Shown one piece after another: positions 26,521 to 35,692 of a stretch of DNA of 64,000 bases. Made by a program: the position numbers and the translations under genes. Below the pieces are notes generated by a model. The model had not been told where the DNA came from. It worked only from the letters and a program-made list of their open reading frames with translations, and searched no databases. Where the stretch lies: NCBI GenBank assembly GCA_963634745.1, contig CAVHCX010000006.1:1-64000 (forward strand), written 5' to 3'. Each line of letters opens with the position of its first letter. The stretch's first letter is position 1. This DNA comes from CAKRJP01 sp963634745 (GTDB lineage Bacteria > Bacillota > Clostridia > Lachnospirales > Lachnospiraceae).

Positions 26521-27732
26521 ATGGCAACTTTTAAATTTGATGATCTTAGAACTACATATGGAGGCTTAGAGGAAGCCATTACCGTGATCAAGGTGGGAGG
26601 TAAGACTCTGGGGGATGGGACCAAGGGATTCCCGGTATCAGATCTTTACGTGGACCTTACCAGCGGATATGAAGCTTCTATGGCGGAATTTTCTATCTAT
26701 AATGTTTATGATAAGGCGGCTGCCACCTTCAATATCGATGATAATCTAAAGCGTTTTCTTACAATGGGAGCCAAGGTAGAGATTTCTACAGGCTATGGCA
26801 ACCAGGCCAAGATTATATTTGTAGGTGCCATTATGCGGGTGGATTACCATCATGGTATGGATGATGTTCCCTATATCCGGATCACAGCCATGGATGTCAA
26901 GGGAGTTATGATGGCCAGCACCTATTCCAGACAGCTAAAAGCCACCTGCTATTCCGGAGCTGTTCAGGAGATTTTGGAGAAGAGTGTTTATACCAACATG
27001 CAGTCCTCCGGCATTATTGAGGAGATTCGAGTGACCGATACGCCGGACAAGGAAGGTTCCGGCTTAAGTGCCAAGGAAGATAGCTCGGTCGGAGGGGTTG
27101 GGTCCCTGTCAGGGGGAAGCAGCACTTCCGGCAACTCCCAGGTGACAGACCGAACCATTGAGATGGTGGCGGAAAGTGATTATGAGTTTATCGTAAAGGC
27201 AGCCAAGCGTTACAATTATGAATTTTTTACCGAGTGTGGAAGCGTTTATTTTCGGAAGGCAAAGTCCGATACCGATACTAGAATTGTAGTGACGCCCGCC
27301 ATGGGAATGTACAGCTTTGATGTTTCCTATGATGTTACGGGAGTGGCAAATCAGGTGACTGTAAGAGCCACGGATGCTTCCAAGGCCAAGCTGATACAGG
27401 CAGTGCAGAAGAACCAAAATAGCCTGCCCAACAAGGCTAAGAGCCTGATTAAGGGCAGTGAGAAGGTTTATATCGATGCCACAGCTACCTCCAAGGAGGA
27501 GGCTGAGTACAGGGCCCAGTCCATTATGGACCAGGTAGCCTACAGGTTTGGATCCTTTGAATGTGAGATTCAGGGATTGCCTGAGTACCTGCCGGGATAT
27601 TTTATAGAGCTTTCCGGTTTGGGAGAGGGCGTTGATAATATCTTCTATATCAACCGCGTCATCCACCAGATGACCAAGGATGGAAAGTATTTAGTGAAGT
27701 TAGAAGGAAAAGCAGCTGGATTAAAGGAGTAA
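26521..27732 (+). CDS. Spike hub protein (gp27/VgrG N-terminal-like)
   Basis: 403 aa. Shows the late-control-D/gp27-like pattern: strands around VKISTGYGNQ-type VEISTGYG, FVGAIMRVDYHHGMDDVPYIRITAMDVKGVM, then helical QEILEKSVYT, and DYEFIVKAAKRYNYEFFTECGSVYFRKA, the classic hub signature. A Gly/Ser-rich loop (about 180-205) is inserted in the middle. It encodes only the hub; the OB-fold and needle are on the next gene 6 nt downstream, so the VgrG equivalent is split in two as in T4 and unlike Pvc8. Confidence 0.88.
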   Translation: MATFKFDDLRTTYGGLEEAITVIKVGGKTLGDGTKGFPVSDLYVDLTSGYEASMAEFSIYNVYDKAAATFNIDDNLKRFLTMGAKVEISTGYGNQAKIIFVGAIMRVDYHHGMDDVPYIRITAMDVKGVMMASTYSRQLKATCYSGAVQEILEKSVYTNMQSSGIIEEIRVTDTPDKEGSGLSAKEDSSVGGVGSLSGGSSTSGNSQVTDRTIEMVAESDYEFIVKAAKRYNYEFFTECGSVYFRKAKSDTDTRIVVTPAMGMYSFDVSYDVTGVANQVTVRATDASKAKLIQAVQKNQNSLPNKAKSLIKGSEKVYIDATATSKEEAEYRAQSIMDQVAYRFGSFECEIQGLPEYLPGYFIELSGLGEGVDNIFYINRVIHQMTKDGKYLVKLEGKAAGLKE

Positions 27733-27738
27733 TCATAC

Positions 27739-28557
27739 ATGGGTTTATACGATATTATGGATGAGATTGCCGCCAAGCAGGTGACCAAGACAGAAACCGG
27801 GGACAATCGGATGCCGGGAGTTGTGATCGGAATTGTCCAGTCCAACTATGCCCAGGAAATGCCGGGCCGGGTTTGCGTGGAGATCCCTGTCAGGGACGCC
27901 TCCGCAAATGAACTAAAATGGGCCAGAGTGGCCATGCCTTACAGCGGTACCAAGTGGGGCTTTTATTTCCTGCCGGAAGTGGGAGACCAGGTCCTTGTAG
28001 CATTTGAAAACGGAAATATCGAGAAACCCTATATTATCGGTTGTATCCCCAAGGACAGCAATAAATTTTTGACAGGCTCCGTCAAGGAGAAAAACGACTG
28101 CAAGCGGATTGTCAGTAAAAATGGAAATACCATAGAATTTGCAGATGTGCCGGACAAGGAGGGCGAGGAGGATAAGATTTTAATCCATACCTCCAACAAG
28201 ACCCACAGCCTGACCCTGGATAATGAGAAGGGGGTCATGAGTCTTAGTGATAAAGAGGGAAAGAACCAGATCGAGATTAAGACGGCTGATGGAAATGGCA
28301 AGATCAATGTGAAGACCGAGCAGAAGATGACCATCAATGTGGGAGATTCCATTGAGTTGATCCTAAATGGCGAAACCGGAACCATCAGCATCAAGTGCAA
28401 TAAGCTGAAGCTGGAGGCAGACCAAAGTGCCAAGTTAGAGACCAACGGAAAGTTTGGTATCAGCGGAGGAAATGTTGCAGTGGACGCTTCGGCCTCCTTT
28501 AAGGTGAGCAGCAGCGGAATCAGCAGCATCGGTGGCTCACCGGTAAAAATTGGCTAG
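27739..28557 (+). CDS. Spike protein (gp5/VgrG C-terminal-like, OB-fold plus beta-helix)
   Basis: 272 aa. Residues about 25-110 form the gp5 OB-fold: GVVIGIVQSNYAQEMPGRVCVEIP, WARVAMPYSGTKWGFYFLPEVGDQVLVAFENGNIEKPYIIG. From about 120 to the end are short beta repeats (HTSNKTHSLTLDN, IEIKTADGNGKINVKTEQK, and so on) that build a triangular needle. No C-terminal effector extension is present; it ends SIGGSPVKIG, a typical tip that accepts a PAAR protein. It is co-translated with the hub gene. Confidence 0.92.
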   Translation: MGLYDIMDEIAAKQVTKTETGDNRMPGVVIGIVQSNYAQEMPGRVCVEIPVRDASANELKWARVAMPYSGTKWGFYFLPEVGDQVLVAFENGNIEKPYIIGCIPKDSNKFLTGSVKEKNDCKRIVSKNGNTIEFADVPDKEGEEDKILIHTSNKTHSLTLDNEKGVMSLSDKEGKNQIEIKTADGNGKINVKTEQKMTINVGDSIELILNGETGTISIKCNKLKLEADQSAKLETNGKFGISGGNVAVDASASFKVSSSGISSIGGSPVKIG

Positions 28558-28572
28558 TAGGGAGGTAGATGC

Positions 28573-29019
28573 ATGAGAGAAAATACATTTTTAGGAAGAG
28601 GGATGAAGTTCCCGCCTCAGATCAATCCCGCTACCGGGCGGTTTGTTACATCGGAGAATGAGCAGAGCGTGAAGGAGAGCATTTACCTGATCCTAATGAC
28701 CCAGAAGACGGAGCGCTTTATGCGTCCGGGCTTTGGAAGCAGGGCTTCCAGTTACGTCTTTGGAGAGACAGACCTTACCATGTTGAATCTTATGGCCAGC
28801 CAACTTAAGTCGGACATTTTAACGAATGAACCCAGGGTGGCCAGCGTAGATGTAAAACTAGACTACAATAGCAAACCGGGATGTTTGTTTGTAAATATCG
28901 CATGTCAGATCAGGGGCAGAAATGTGACGGAGAATATGGTATTCCCGTTCTATCTTGGAGAAGCGCCTAAGGAAGAGGAAACAGAGTATGAAGCAGTGGA
29001 AGACGATAACATCCAGTGA
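28573..29019 (+). CDS. gp25-like baseplate wedge protein
   Basis: 148 aa. GRGMKFPPQINPATGRFVTSENEQSVKESIYLILMTQKTERFMRPGFGS is the GPW/gp25 family signature, including the conserved E-R-F/M-R-P-x-F-G core that nucleates sheath assembly. Ribosome site GGGAGG. Its 3' end overlaps the following baseplate gene by 32 nt. The last 15 residues are strongly acidic. Confidence 0.94.
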   Translation: MRENTFLGRGMKFPPQINPATGRFVTSENEQSVKESIYLILMTQKTERFMRPGFGSRASSYVFGETDLTMLNLMASQLKSDILTNEPRVASVDVKLDYNSKPGCLFVNIACQIRGRNVTENMVFPFYLGEAPKEEETEYEAVEDDNIQ

Positions 29020-32000
29020 TTATATAGTTGACAATCGAAAAAGAAAAGAGATCCTAGATAAGATCAAGAGTCTGGCCAAGTCCTACACTCCGGAGTGGCA
29101 ATTTAATGAGGATGACCCGGATATAGGTTCTGTCATCGCCCTGCTTTTTGCGGACCAGATGCAGGAGAATGTAAGGCGGTATAATACCACCCTGGAGAGA
29201 GATTATGTAGAGCTTGTGAATATGCTTGGAATTTCTCCCAAGGCTGCCTACCCGGCCCACAGTATCGTGCAGATGAATATGATCCCGGATACCATTCCCG
29301 GCCAGAAGATAAAAAAAGGCACCAAGCTCCTAGGAGGGCTCGATGAGGAAAAGCCCATTATATTCGAGACGGCCCACGGGATCTATATTACAGAAGCCAA
29401 GCTAACGACTATGTTTATGGCTTCCGGACTTACAGGTAAGGTGATCCCCTTAAAGGGATCCTTCCCCAAAGTAGAATTTATTTCCAAGGATATGGAAGTA
29501 GTGGAGGACAGGGAAGAGGAAGAGCAGGTGATGGAGCTTGCCTCTGAGACGGAGAAAACCGATCTTCCGGTAAGCTCGGAACTTCCGGAGCCTTCTAAGC
29601 CTGAGGAGGATGAGGAGGAGAGTCAGTCCTTCCAGGAATTTTCCATGTTTGACTTTTCGGGCGAGGGCTATGGAAAGACCGGACTTGTCATGTATCATAC
29701 CCACCTCTTTGATGAGATTGAAAATGACATCTGGATGGAACTTTCCGGAGCTTTTAGTTTAGTAAACGGAATCTTAAAGGGAGATTACAGCCTTTACTAT
29801 TACGGAGAGAATGGTTTTGAGAAGATTACAGATATTCGCGCGGAGCGGGGAAGATATCTGGTATTTAGAAAATCCAAGGCCTGCAAGAAGGTTCGCCTCG
29901 GAAATGAAGAATATTCTGCCCTTTTATTAAAGCCGGAGAAGGTAGTAGAAAAGAATGTCACTGTTTCAGATATTCGTTTTTCTTCTTCCGGAAAGCCCGC
30001 GGCTCCTGACTATGTGATGGACAGCTTCTCTGAATTAGATGTAAATAAATTTTATCCGTTTGGAAAGCGTCTATCCCTATTTTCTGATTTATATATCGGC
30101 CATACTTATTTTTCCAATCCGGGATCTATGGTTACCATTGATTTCGACCTGGAATTTGAAAAGCATTTAGCATCTCTTCCGGAGGCAAAGGAAGAGGACG
30201 TTTTAAAGATCATTAAGAAAAAGCCCAAGCGAGACGTGGTTGGCGCTGTGGCAGAGGTCTATGCAGACGAGATCACCATTGAATATTACAATGGCTTAGG
30301 TTGGAAGAAGCTTCCGGTCAATCGCCCGGTAGCAAATCTTTTCCAGGATGATACAGCCGGACATTGTAAGTTAGAATTTCAGTGCCCGAGGGATTGGAGA
30401 TCTACAGACACCGGCGGATACCAGGGCCTTAGCATTCGCTTGCAGCTTATTCGGTCCGACAACTGCTATTTCCAGCCGGGATTGCATCACTGCCCGGTGA
30501 TCAAAAATCTGAAGGTAGCCTATAGCTACGAAAAGCAGTATGAGCGTCCGGACCGCCTTATTAGTTTCCAGGGCAATAAGCGCTGGGATATTACCAATCG
30601 ACTGGCAGAGGATGAGATCTGCCCGATTTTATTTAGAAGCAATTACAATGATACGGCCCTCTATTTGGGATTTGATAAGAAAATGTTAGACGGTCCTGTG
30701 GGACTTATGTTTAAACTGGGAGAGCTTGAAAGAGAGTCTCTAGGAAAACTAATTTTCCAGTATTCCACCAGGGACGGATTTGCAAGATTAAAATTAACAG
30801 ACCGCACCGACGGGATGAATCATACAGGCATGGTCCTCTTTATGCCTCCTTCTGATATGGCAAAGAAAACCCTAGAGGGAAAGGAAGCTTATTGGATCAA
30901 GATCATTGATGAAGATTCCTATCTGGAGAAACATCCGATCCGCCGGCCCCTGATCCAGGAGATTGCCTTAAATGCGGTGGAAGTGGACAATATTGAGACC
31001 ATGGACGAGGAAGAGTACTATATCGATGCCTTCCAGCCGGACATGAGTTTCCCTTTGACAGCCAGCAATATTTTGCGGGTAGATGTGTGGGTCAATGAAA
31101 AGACAGAATACTCTGTCAGCGAGATGAAGCGGCTTTTGATTGAGGAGCCGGGAGACACCTACGCAGAGTATGATATCCGAGGAGAGATTCGAGATTTTTA
31201 TGTTAAGTGGAAGGAAGTTGATAACTTCGACAGTTCCGAGAGCGGAGACCGCCACTATGTGATCGACCGTATCAACAACCGGATCCACTTTGGAGACGGC
31301 GTGAATGTAAGGATTCCTAAGAATACCTCAGGCGCAGCCTTTAAGACCGTGGTTCGGTGTTGTGACGGAAGCAAGGCCAACGTTATGGCCGATGAGGTGG
31401 ACGAGTCCCTAGCCAACCTCCAGTTTGTGGAGGAGATCCACAATCCAATCAGGGCCTACGGCGGTATGGATATGGAGACCATGGAGGAAGCCCTAAGACG
31501 AGGCACCACCATGTTAAATACCAGGCGGAGACTGATTTCCACGGTAGATTACGAGCGGGAAGTCCTAGACTATGCCCACAATGTTTCCCAGGTAAAGGTG
31601 ATTGTAGGAAATAAAAAGGACGGAAGCTTTGACCCGGAGGCCGTCAGCGTCGTACTATTAATGGAAGACTATAAAGACGGACGCTTCTCCTTTGTCAATA
31701 TCCGAAGACGTTTGAAGGAACATTTGTTAGACCACTGCGAGCTTACCATCAATCCTGCCAAGCTAGAGATTGTGGAACCACTCTTTGTGGAAGTATCTGT
31801 GGAAGCATGGATCAAGGTGGTTAATCAGGACGATAGCTTTGAGATCCAGCAGGGAATCATAGAGATGCTCAAGGACTATTTAGATCCTGTAAAGAATAAT
31901 AACTGGGAAATCGGCCGAGATGTGGTAGAAAGCCAGATTGAGCTGAGATTAAATATGGAAAAGGGAAGTGCCCTGATCCGTAAAATGATGATCATCTGCC

Positions 32001-32104
32001 AGTACCGGGATGAGGACGGCGTTCACGAGACAGAGCTTAGCGCTCTCAGGGGAAATCCGTATACCATCGTTACCAGCGGAGAACACAAGATTCATTTTGA
32101 ATAA
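28988..32104 (+). CDS. Baseplate J-like wedge protein 1 (gp6/Afp11-like)
   Basis: 1038 aa from ATG 28988, chosen because a purine-rich AGGAAGAGG lies upstream; another in-frame ATG at 28955 would overlap gp25 further. Early NEDDPDIGSVIALLFADQMQENVRRYN matches the N-terminus of eCIS baseplate assembly proteins. The C-terminal half has RIHFGDGVNVRIPKNTSG, then YGGMDMETMEEALRRGTTMLNTRRRLISTVDYEREVLD, the baseplate-J core. An acidic Glu-rich insert (about residues 170-220) is unusual. With the next gene it makes the wedge that surrounds the hub. Confidence 0.92.
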   Translation: MKQWKTITSSDYIVDNRKRKEILDKIKSLAKSYTPEWQFNEDDPDIGSVIALLFADQMQENVRRYNTTLERDYVELVNMLGISPKAAYPAHSIVQMNMIPDTIPGQKIKKGTKLLGGLDEEKPIIFETAHGIYITEAKLTTMFMASGLTGKVIPLKGSFPKVEFISKDMEVVEDREEEEQVMELASETEKTDLPVSSELPEPSKPEEDEEESQSFQEFSMFDFSGEGYGKTGLVMYHTHLFDEIENDIWMELSGAFSLVNGILKGDYSLYYYGENGFEKITDIRAERGRYLVFRKSKACKKVRLGNEEYSALLLKPEKVVEKNVTVSDIRFSSSGKPAAPDYVMDSFSELDVNKFYPFGKRLSLFSDLYIGHTYFSNPGSMVTIDFDLEFEKHLASLPEAKEEDVLKIIKKKPKRDVVGAVAEVYADEITIEYYNGLGWKKLPVNRPVANLFQDDTAGHCKLEFQCPRDWRSTDTGGYQGLSIRLQLIRSDNCYFQPGLHHCPVIKNLKVAYSYEKQYERPDRLISFQGNKRWDITNRLAEDEICPILFRSNYNDTALYLGFDKKMLDGPVGLMFKLGELERESLGKLIFQYSTRDGFARLKLTDRTDGMNHTGMVLFMPPSDMAKKTLEGKEAYWIKIIDEDSYLEKHPIRRPLIQEIALNAVEVDNIETMDEEEYYIDAFQPDMSFPLTASNILRVDVWVNEKTEYSVSEMKRLLIEEPGDTYAEYDIRGEIRDFYVKWKEVDNFDSSESGDRHYVIDRINNRIHFGDGVNVRIPKNTSGAAFKTVVRCCDGSKANVMADEVDESLANLQFVEEIHNPIRAYGGMDMETMEEALRRGTTMLNTRRRLISTVDYEREVLDYAHNVSQVKVIVGNKKDGSFDPEAVSVVLLMEDYKDGRFSFVNIRRRLKEHLLDHCELTINPAKLEIVEPLFVEVSVEAWIKVVNQDDSFEIQQGIIEMLKDYLDPVKNNNWEIGRDVVESQIELRLNMEKGSALIRKMMIICQYRDEDGVHETELSALRGNPYTIVTSGEHKIHFE

Positions 32105-32118
32105 AAAGGGAGTAATAT

Positions 32119-34230
32119 ATGCTGAATCCAAGAAGCATGCCATTAAAATCATATGACGAATTAATGGAAGAAAATCTGAATAAGATTCCAATCTATACCA
32201 ATGAGTGGACCAATTTCAATCCGGCAGATCCCGGAATTACCACTTTAGAGAATCTTTCTGCCCTTCAGATTCTGCAGCAAACTCAGATCGATGAGGTGAC
32301 ACCTTCGGTTCGGGCCAAGCTTCTGGAGATGATGGGTTACACACCCAGAAGGGGAAAAAATGCAGAAATTTATCTGGAACCGCGGGGTATCAAAGAGTCC
32401 TTTGACATCCCGGCAGACCAGAGATTTCTGGTGGGAGATATCAGTTTTGAGACCAGCCTTCCCCGCCATATTACGGCCAGTCATATGGTGGGCTTATATC
32501 GGGAGACCGAAAAAGGCATTAAAAACATCAGCTATATTTTAGAAGAAGACGTCACCTTACAGGCAAAAGTATTTGGGAAGATTCCGAGAGAGGGGTCTGC
32601 CCTTTACTTCGTTATGGATAAACCTTTAGGAGAGGGTGAATATGGAACCATCTATGTAGATATTTCCAGTCACTGCATCAGAAATCCCTTCCAGAGGGAC
32701 AGAAATCTTTCATTTGCTAGCATTGAGTGGGAGTGCTATACCGAAGAGGGCTTTGTTCCCTTGGATGTAAAGGATGAAACCCATGGCTTTATCCAGGGGG
32801 GCTATATCAGGTTCAGACAACCGAGCACAAAAGCTGCCTGGTATGAAAAGGACGAAATCTCCGGTTATGTTTACAGGGCGACCCTAAAGGAGAACCAGTA
32901 TGACGTAGTTCCGGTCATGACCTATATGTCAGGCTTCCTATTCCCGGTTTATCAGAAGGAGACTATGATCATCGCCCATTCCTTCCAGAGTCCTGCCTCT
33001 GTAGTCCTAAACAGTGCCATGTTGGAGAATGGCTACATTAAGGTTTATGGCAAGGAACAAAAGGGTACCTCCTATATGGAATACCAGGAGAGCATGGGAG
33101 GAGAAGAAAGGGGCCGTTTCTATCGCAAGAAGCGCTTGGGAATGGGCCGCTACGCCTTTGAATTTGACAAAGAAGCCTTCGGATATGCCCCGGGCCGTGT
33201 GAAAAATGCTGTAAAAGTGGTAATATATAACGAAGAGATGATGCGTCAATATTTCCTGGGAGAGATCGGAGGCTATGACAATCAGGAGTTTAATCTTCCC
33301 AAGGAACATATAGTGAGCGCAACCTTTTCTGTGATCGCAGAGCGGGAGCTTCCAAACGGAGAGAAGATCTATGACTTCCTGAAACCGGGCAGGGGAGGAA
33401 GCAGAGAGATGACCTACTCTCTTTATGAGAGCAGTGGAAGGATCAAGATTGCAAACCCAGGCTCCTATGTAGGAGCAAAACTGTATCTGGGATCCTTGGC
33501 AGTGACCCTGGGACCGGACGGAAACGTTCGTCAGGGAAATCGATTCTTCCCGGTAAATTTGGAGAATAAGCAGGCGATTCAGTTTGTAAATCCGGCGGTA
33601 GGAACGGGAGGCTGCTTTAAGGAGACCCTTGAGGAAGTTCGAAAGCGTTTTGTCAAGGATATCAATACTCCGGAGACAGCTGCAACTCCGGCAGATTACG
33701 AGAGCCTAATCAAGCGGACCCCGGGACTTTGCATCCGAAAGGTAAGAGCCTGGATGGATTATGCAAGAAACGAAGTGCAGGCCGTGGTTCTTCCGGATAA
33801 TGAGGAGAACTATCCAAAGCTTTCAGAAAAATATCGTTTGGAAATTGAGAGCTGGATGGAAGATCGAAGACTTCTTTGTACCAGACTTCGGGTGCGTCAG
33901 CCTGTTTATACGCCTGTATTTACCAATGGGACCATTTATGTAAAGCCACATTATGAAGGCTGCAGGCAGCAGATCCAGGAAGTAATCCGACGCAATTTAG
34001 ACTATATCAATGGAAATCAACAGTTTGGACAGACCCTTCGCTTTGACAGACTTTTCCATGAGATCGAGAGTTTGGACTGTGTGTCCTATATTTATGAATT
34101 AAGTGTAAATCCACAGAATGCAGCCTATGCTATGGTGGATGGAACGGATATCGTTCCTGTAGAAAATTGCTTGCTCTATCCGGGAAGCATGAAGCTAGAT
34201 ATTTTGCCGCTTCCTAACAGAGAGAAATAA
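32119..34230 (+). CDS. Baseplate J-like wedge protein 2 (gp7/Afp12-like)
   Basis: 703 aa. N-terminal TNFNPADPGITTLENLSALQILQQTQID is the conserved D-P-G-I-T-x-L-E signature of eCIS baseplate wedge proteins, and the C-terminus has TPADYESLIKRTPGLCIRKVRAW and a final INGNQQFGQTLRFDRLFHEIESLDCV, typical of the J family end. It follows wedge protein 1 by 14 nt. In Afp/PVC particles, Afp11 and Afp12 form heterodimers; the same order and adjacency here support a matching role. Confidence 0.88.
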   Translation: MLNPRSMPLKSYDELMEENLNKIPIYTNEWTNFNPADPGITTLENLSALQILQQTQIDEVTPSVRAKLLEMMGYTPRRGKNAEIYLEPRGIKESFDIPADQRFLVGDISFETSLPRHITASHMVGLYRETEKGIKNISYILEEDVTLQAKVFGKIPREGSALYFVMDKPLGEGEYGTIYVDISSHCIRNPFQRDRNLSFASIEWECYTEEGFVPLDVKDETHGFIQGGYIRFRQPSTKAAWYEKDEISGYVYRATLKENQYDVVPVMTYMSGFLFPVYQKETMIIAHSFQSPASVVLNSAMLENGYIKVYGKEQKGTSYMEYQESMGGEERGRFYRKKRLGMGRYAFEFDKEAFGYAPGRVKNAVKVVIYNEEMMRQYFLGEIGGYDNQEFNLPKEHIVSATFSVIAERELPNGEKIYDFLKPGRGGSREMTYSLYESSGRIKIANPGSYVGAKLYLGSLAVTLGPDGNVRQGNRFFPVNLENKQAIQFVNPAVGTGGCFKETLEEVRKRFVKDINTPETAATPADYESLIKRTPGLCIRKVRAWMDYARNEVQAVVLPDNEENYPKLSEKYRLEIESWMEDRRLLCTRLRVRQPVYTPVFTNGTIYVKPHYEGCRQQIQEVIRRNLDYINGNQQFGQTLRFDRLFHEIESLDCVSYIYELSVNPQNAAYAMVDGTDIVPVENCLLYPGSMKLDILPLPNREK

Positions 34231-34258
34231 TTGCGCAAGAAAAAGGGAGGTATCGTAG

Positions 34259-35329
34259 ATGGCCGGAGTGGTTTTTTCCATTAAGAAAGGACAGCTTAAA
34301 AGTGCATTATATAAGAGAATGTCTTATAAGGAGGATGGAAGCATCACCTGTGATGAGGAGGGTGGCGTCCATTACTTTATTCTCCCTGCCATAGACAGCG
34401 GCATGGAGAATTGCCCTTGGGGACGTTTGAAATTTTCCATGGATCTGCCTGAAAATAGCGTATGTTACCTTTACGCGGCAGCTTGCAACCAGGAGGGGGA
34501 AAGAGACTATCTCATGGACCCGTCTGTGGAATTAATTGATAAAAAAAGATATTTAAGCAGCTTGGGATGCCTGCGTTTCATTAATAAGCCGGATGTTCTC
34601 CTCTACGAGATCGAGGGAAGATATCTCTGGCTTGCAGTGGAAGTCATCGGCAAGGGAGCTACTTTATCCGATATGGAGATACAGGTTCCGGGAGACAACT
34701 TCATGGATGTATTCCCGGAAGTTTACAGAGAAAAAAACAGTTTCTTCCATCGTTACCTTTCCATTTTCTCAAGCATTTATAATGATTTTCAGGGAAATCT
34801 GGACGAGAGAGAAAAGATGCTTGATATGGAGAAGGCACCAAAGAATTTGCTGGTGCTCTTCCTAAAATGGATGGGAATCGATGTGGATGGCGGATTCTTG
34901 GAGGAGGAAGACCTTAGGGCCCTGCTTAGGGAATCCGGAGAATTGATTAAATATAAGGGAACGAAACGAAGCGTAGAGAAGCTTTGCGAATTGTTTGTAG
35001 GGGAGAAGCCCACGGTATTGGAGCGTAGCCTCATGCAAAAGTATATTCGAAACAGCGAGCAGGACCTTTACGACAGCCTCTATGGAGACAGTCCTTATGA
35101 TGTGACCCTGGTGATGAACAACATCGTGGAGGAACATAAAAAAGAACAGCTCTTGCATTTGCTTCGTCAGTTTAAACCCATCCGGTGTAAGTTACATATC
35201 CTCTTCCTTAAGAAGCGAGGAGTACTGGATGAGCATACTTATCTGGATATGAATGCAGTTACCTTTACCCAGGAAGCAGGACAGATGGATTACTCTACAT
35301 TACTGGATGGAGCCATTGTTCTTAGCTAA
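34259..35329 (+). CDS. P2 gpI-like baseplate tail protein
   Basis: 356 aa. The C-terminal half carries the phage-tail (P2 gpI/TIGR02242-type) pattern: FMDVFPEVYREKNSFFHRYLSIFSSIYNDFQGNLDE, MEKAPKNLLVLFLKWMGIDV, LLRESGELIKYKGTKRSVEKLCELF, and later LLHLLRQFKPIRCKLHILFL. In contractile tails this protein joins wedge and fibre or peripheral baseplate. Here no fibre gene follows; the next gene is a signalling STAS protein. It is the last recognisable particle gene before the control block. Confidence 0.87.
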   Translation: MAGVVFSIKKGQLKSALYKRMSYKEDGSITCDEEGGVHYFILPAIDSGMENCPWGRLKFSMDLPENSVCYLYAAACNQEGERDYLMDPSVELIDKKRYLSSLGCLRFINKPDVLLYEIEGRYLWLAVEVIGKGATLSDMEIQVPGDNFMDVFPEVYREKNSFFHRYLSIFSSIYNDFQGNLDEREKMLDMEKAPKNLLVLFLKWMGIDVDGGFLEEEDLRALLRESGELIKYKGTKRSVEKLCELFVGEKPTVLERSLMQKYIRNSEQDLYDSLYGDSPYDVTLVMNNIVEEHKKEQLLHLLRQFKPIRCKLHILFLKKRGVLDEHTYLDMNAVTFTQEAGQMDYSTLLDGAIVLS

Positions 35330-35380
35330 TGGGGAGTAGACAAGTAGACGAACAGTAATTAGAAAAGGGAGAATGACAGG

Positions 35381-35680
35381 ATGAATATCATTTCAACAGA
35401 TTGTGGGACCCATATTCGCCTTATGGTTGAGGGACGCGTGGATACCAATACAAGCCCACAGTTCCAGCAGGCGATACTGAATGCCTTTCAGAAGAAAAAT
35501 GACGTAGTGATTGATTTTTTAAATGTTCCGGCAATTTCCAGTGCAGGCCTTAGGGCCTTGCTGATCGGCCAGAAGACAGCAGCTTCCAAGAGGGGAAGTA
35601 TGAAACTTACCAATGTGGGAGATGTAGTGAAAAATGTCCTGGATATGTCAGGATTTAGTTCGATTCTTACAGTGGAGTAG
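35381..35680 (+). CDS. STAS-domain anti-anti-sigma-type antagonist (SpoIIAA/RsbV-like)
   Basis: 99 aa, a complete single STAS domain: LMVEGRVDTNTSPQFQQAI, DVVIDFLNVPAISSAGLRALL, MKLTNVGDVVKNVLDMSGF. The phosphorylated Ser of this family would be Ser53 or Ser54 in AISSAGL. In partner switching the RsbW-type kinase phosphorylates it and the PP2C phosphatase restores it. Both partners are in this locus (36361 and 4664). Ribosome site AAAGGGAG. No sigma factor lies nearby, so its binding target may be a machine component. Confidence 0.93.
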   Translation: MNIISTDCGTHIRLMVEGRVDTNTSPQFQQAILNAFQKKNDVVIDFLNVPAISSAGLRALLIGQKTAASKRGSMKLTNVGDVVKNVLDMSGFSSILTVE

Positions 35681-35692
35681 AAAAGTTAAAGT

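Noticed and set aside
16808..35329. Prophage or R-type pyocin tail region
   Set aside because: No integrase, terminase, portal, capsid, holin or lysin is present, and DUF4255, DUF4280, the CIS-type adaptors and the AAA+ ATPase are eCIS hallmarks.
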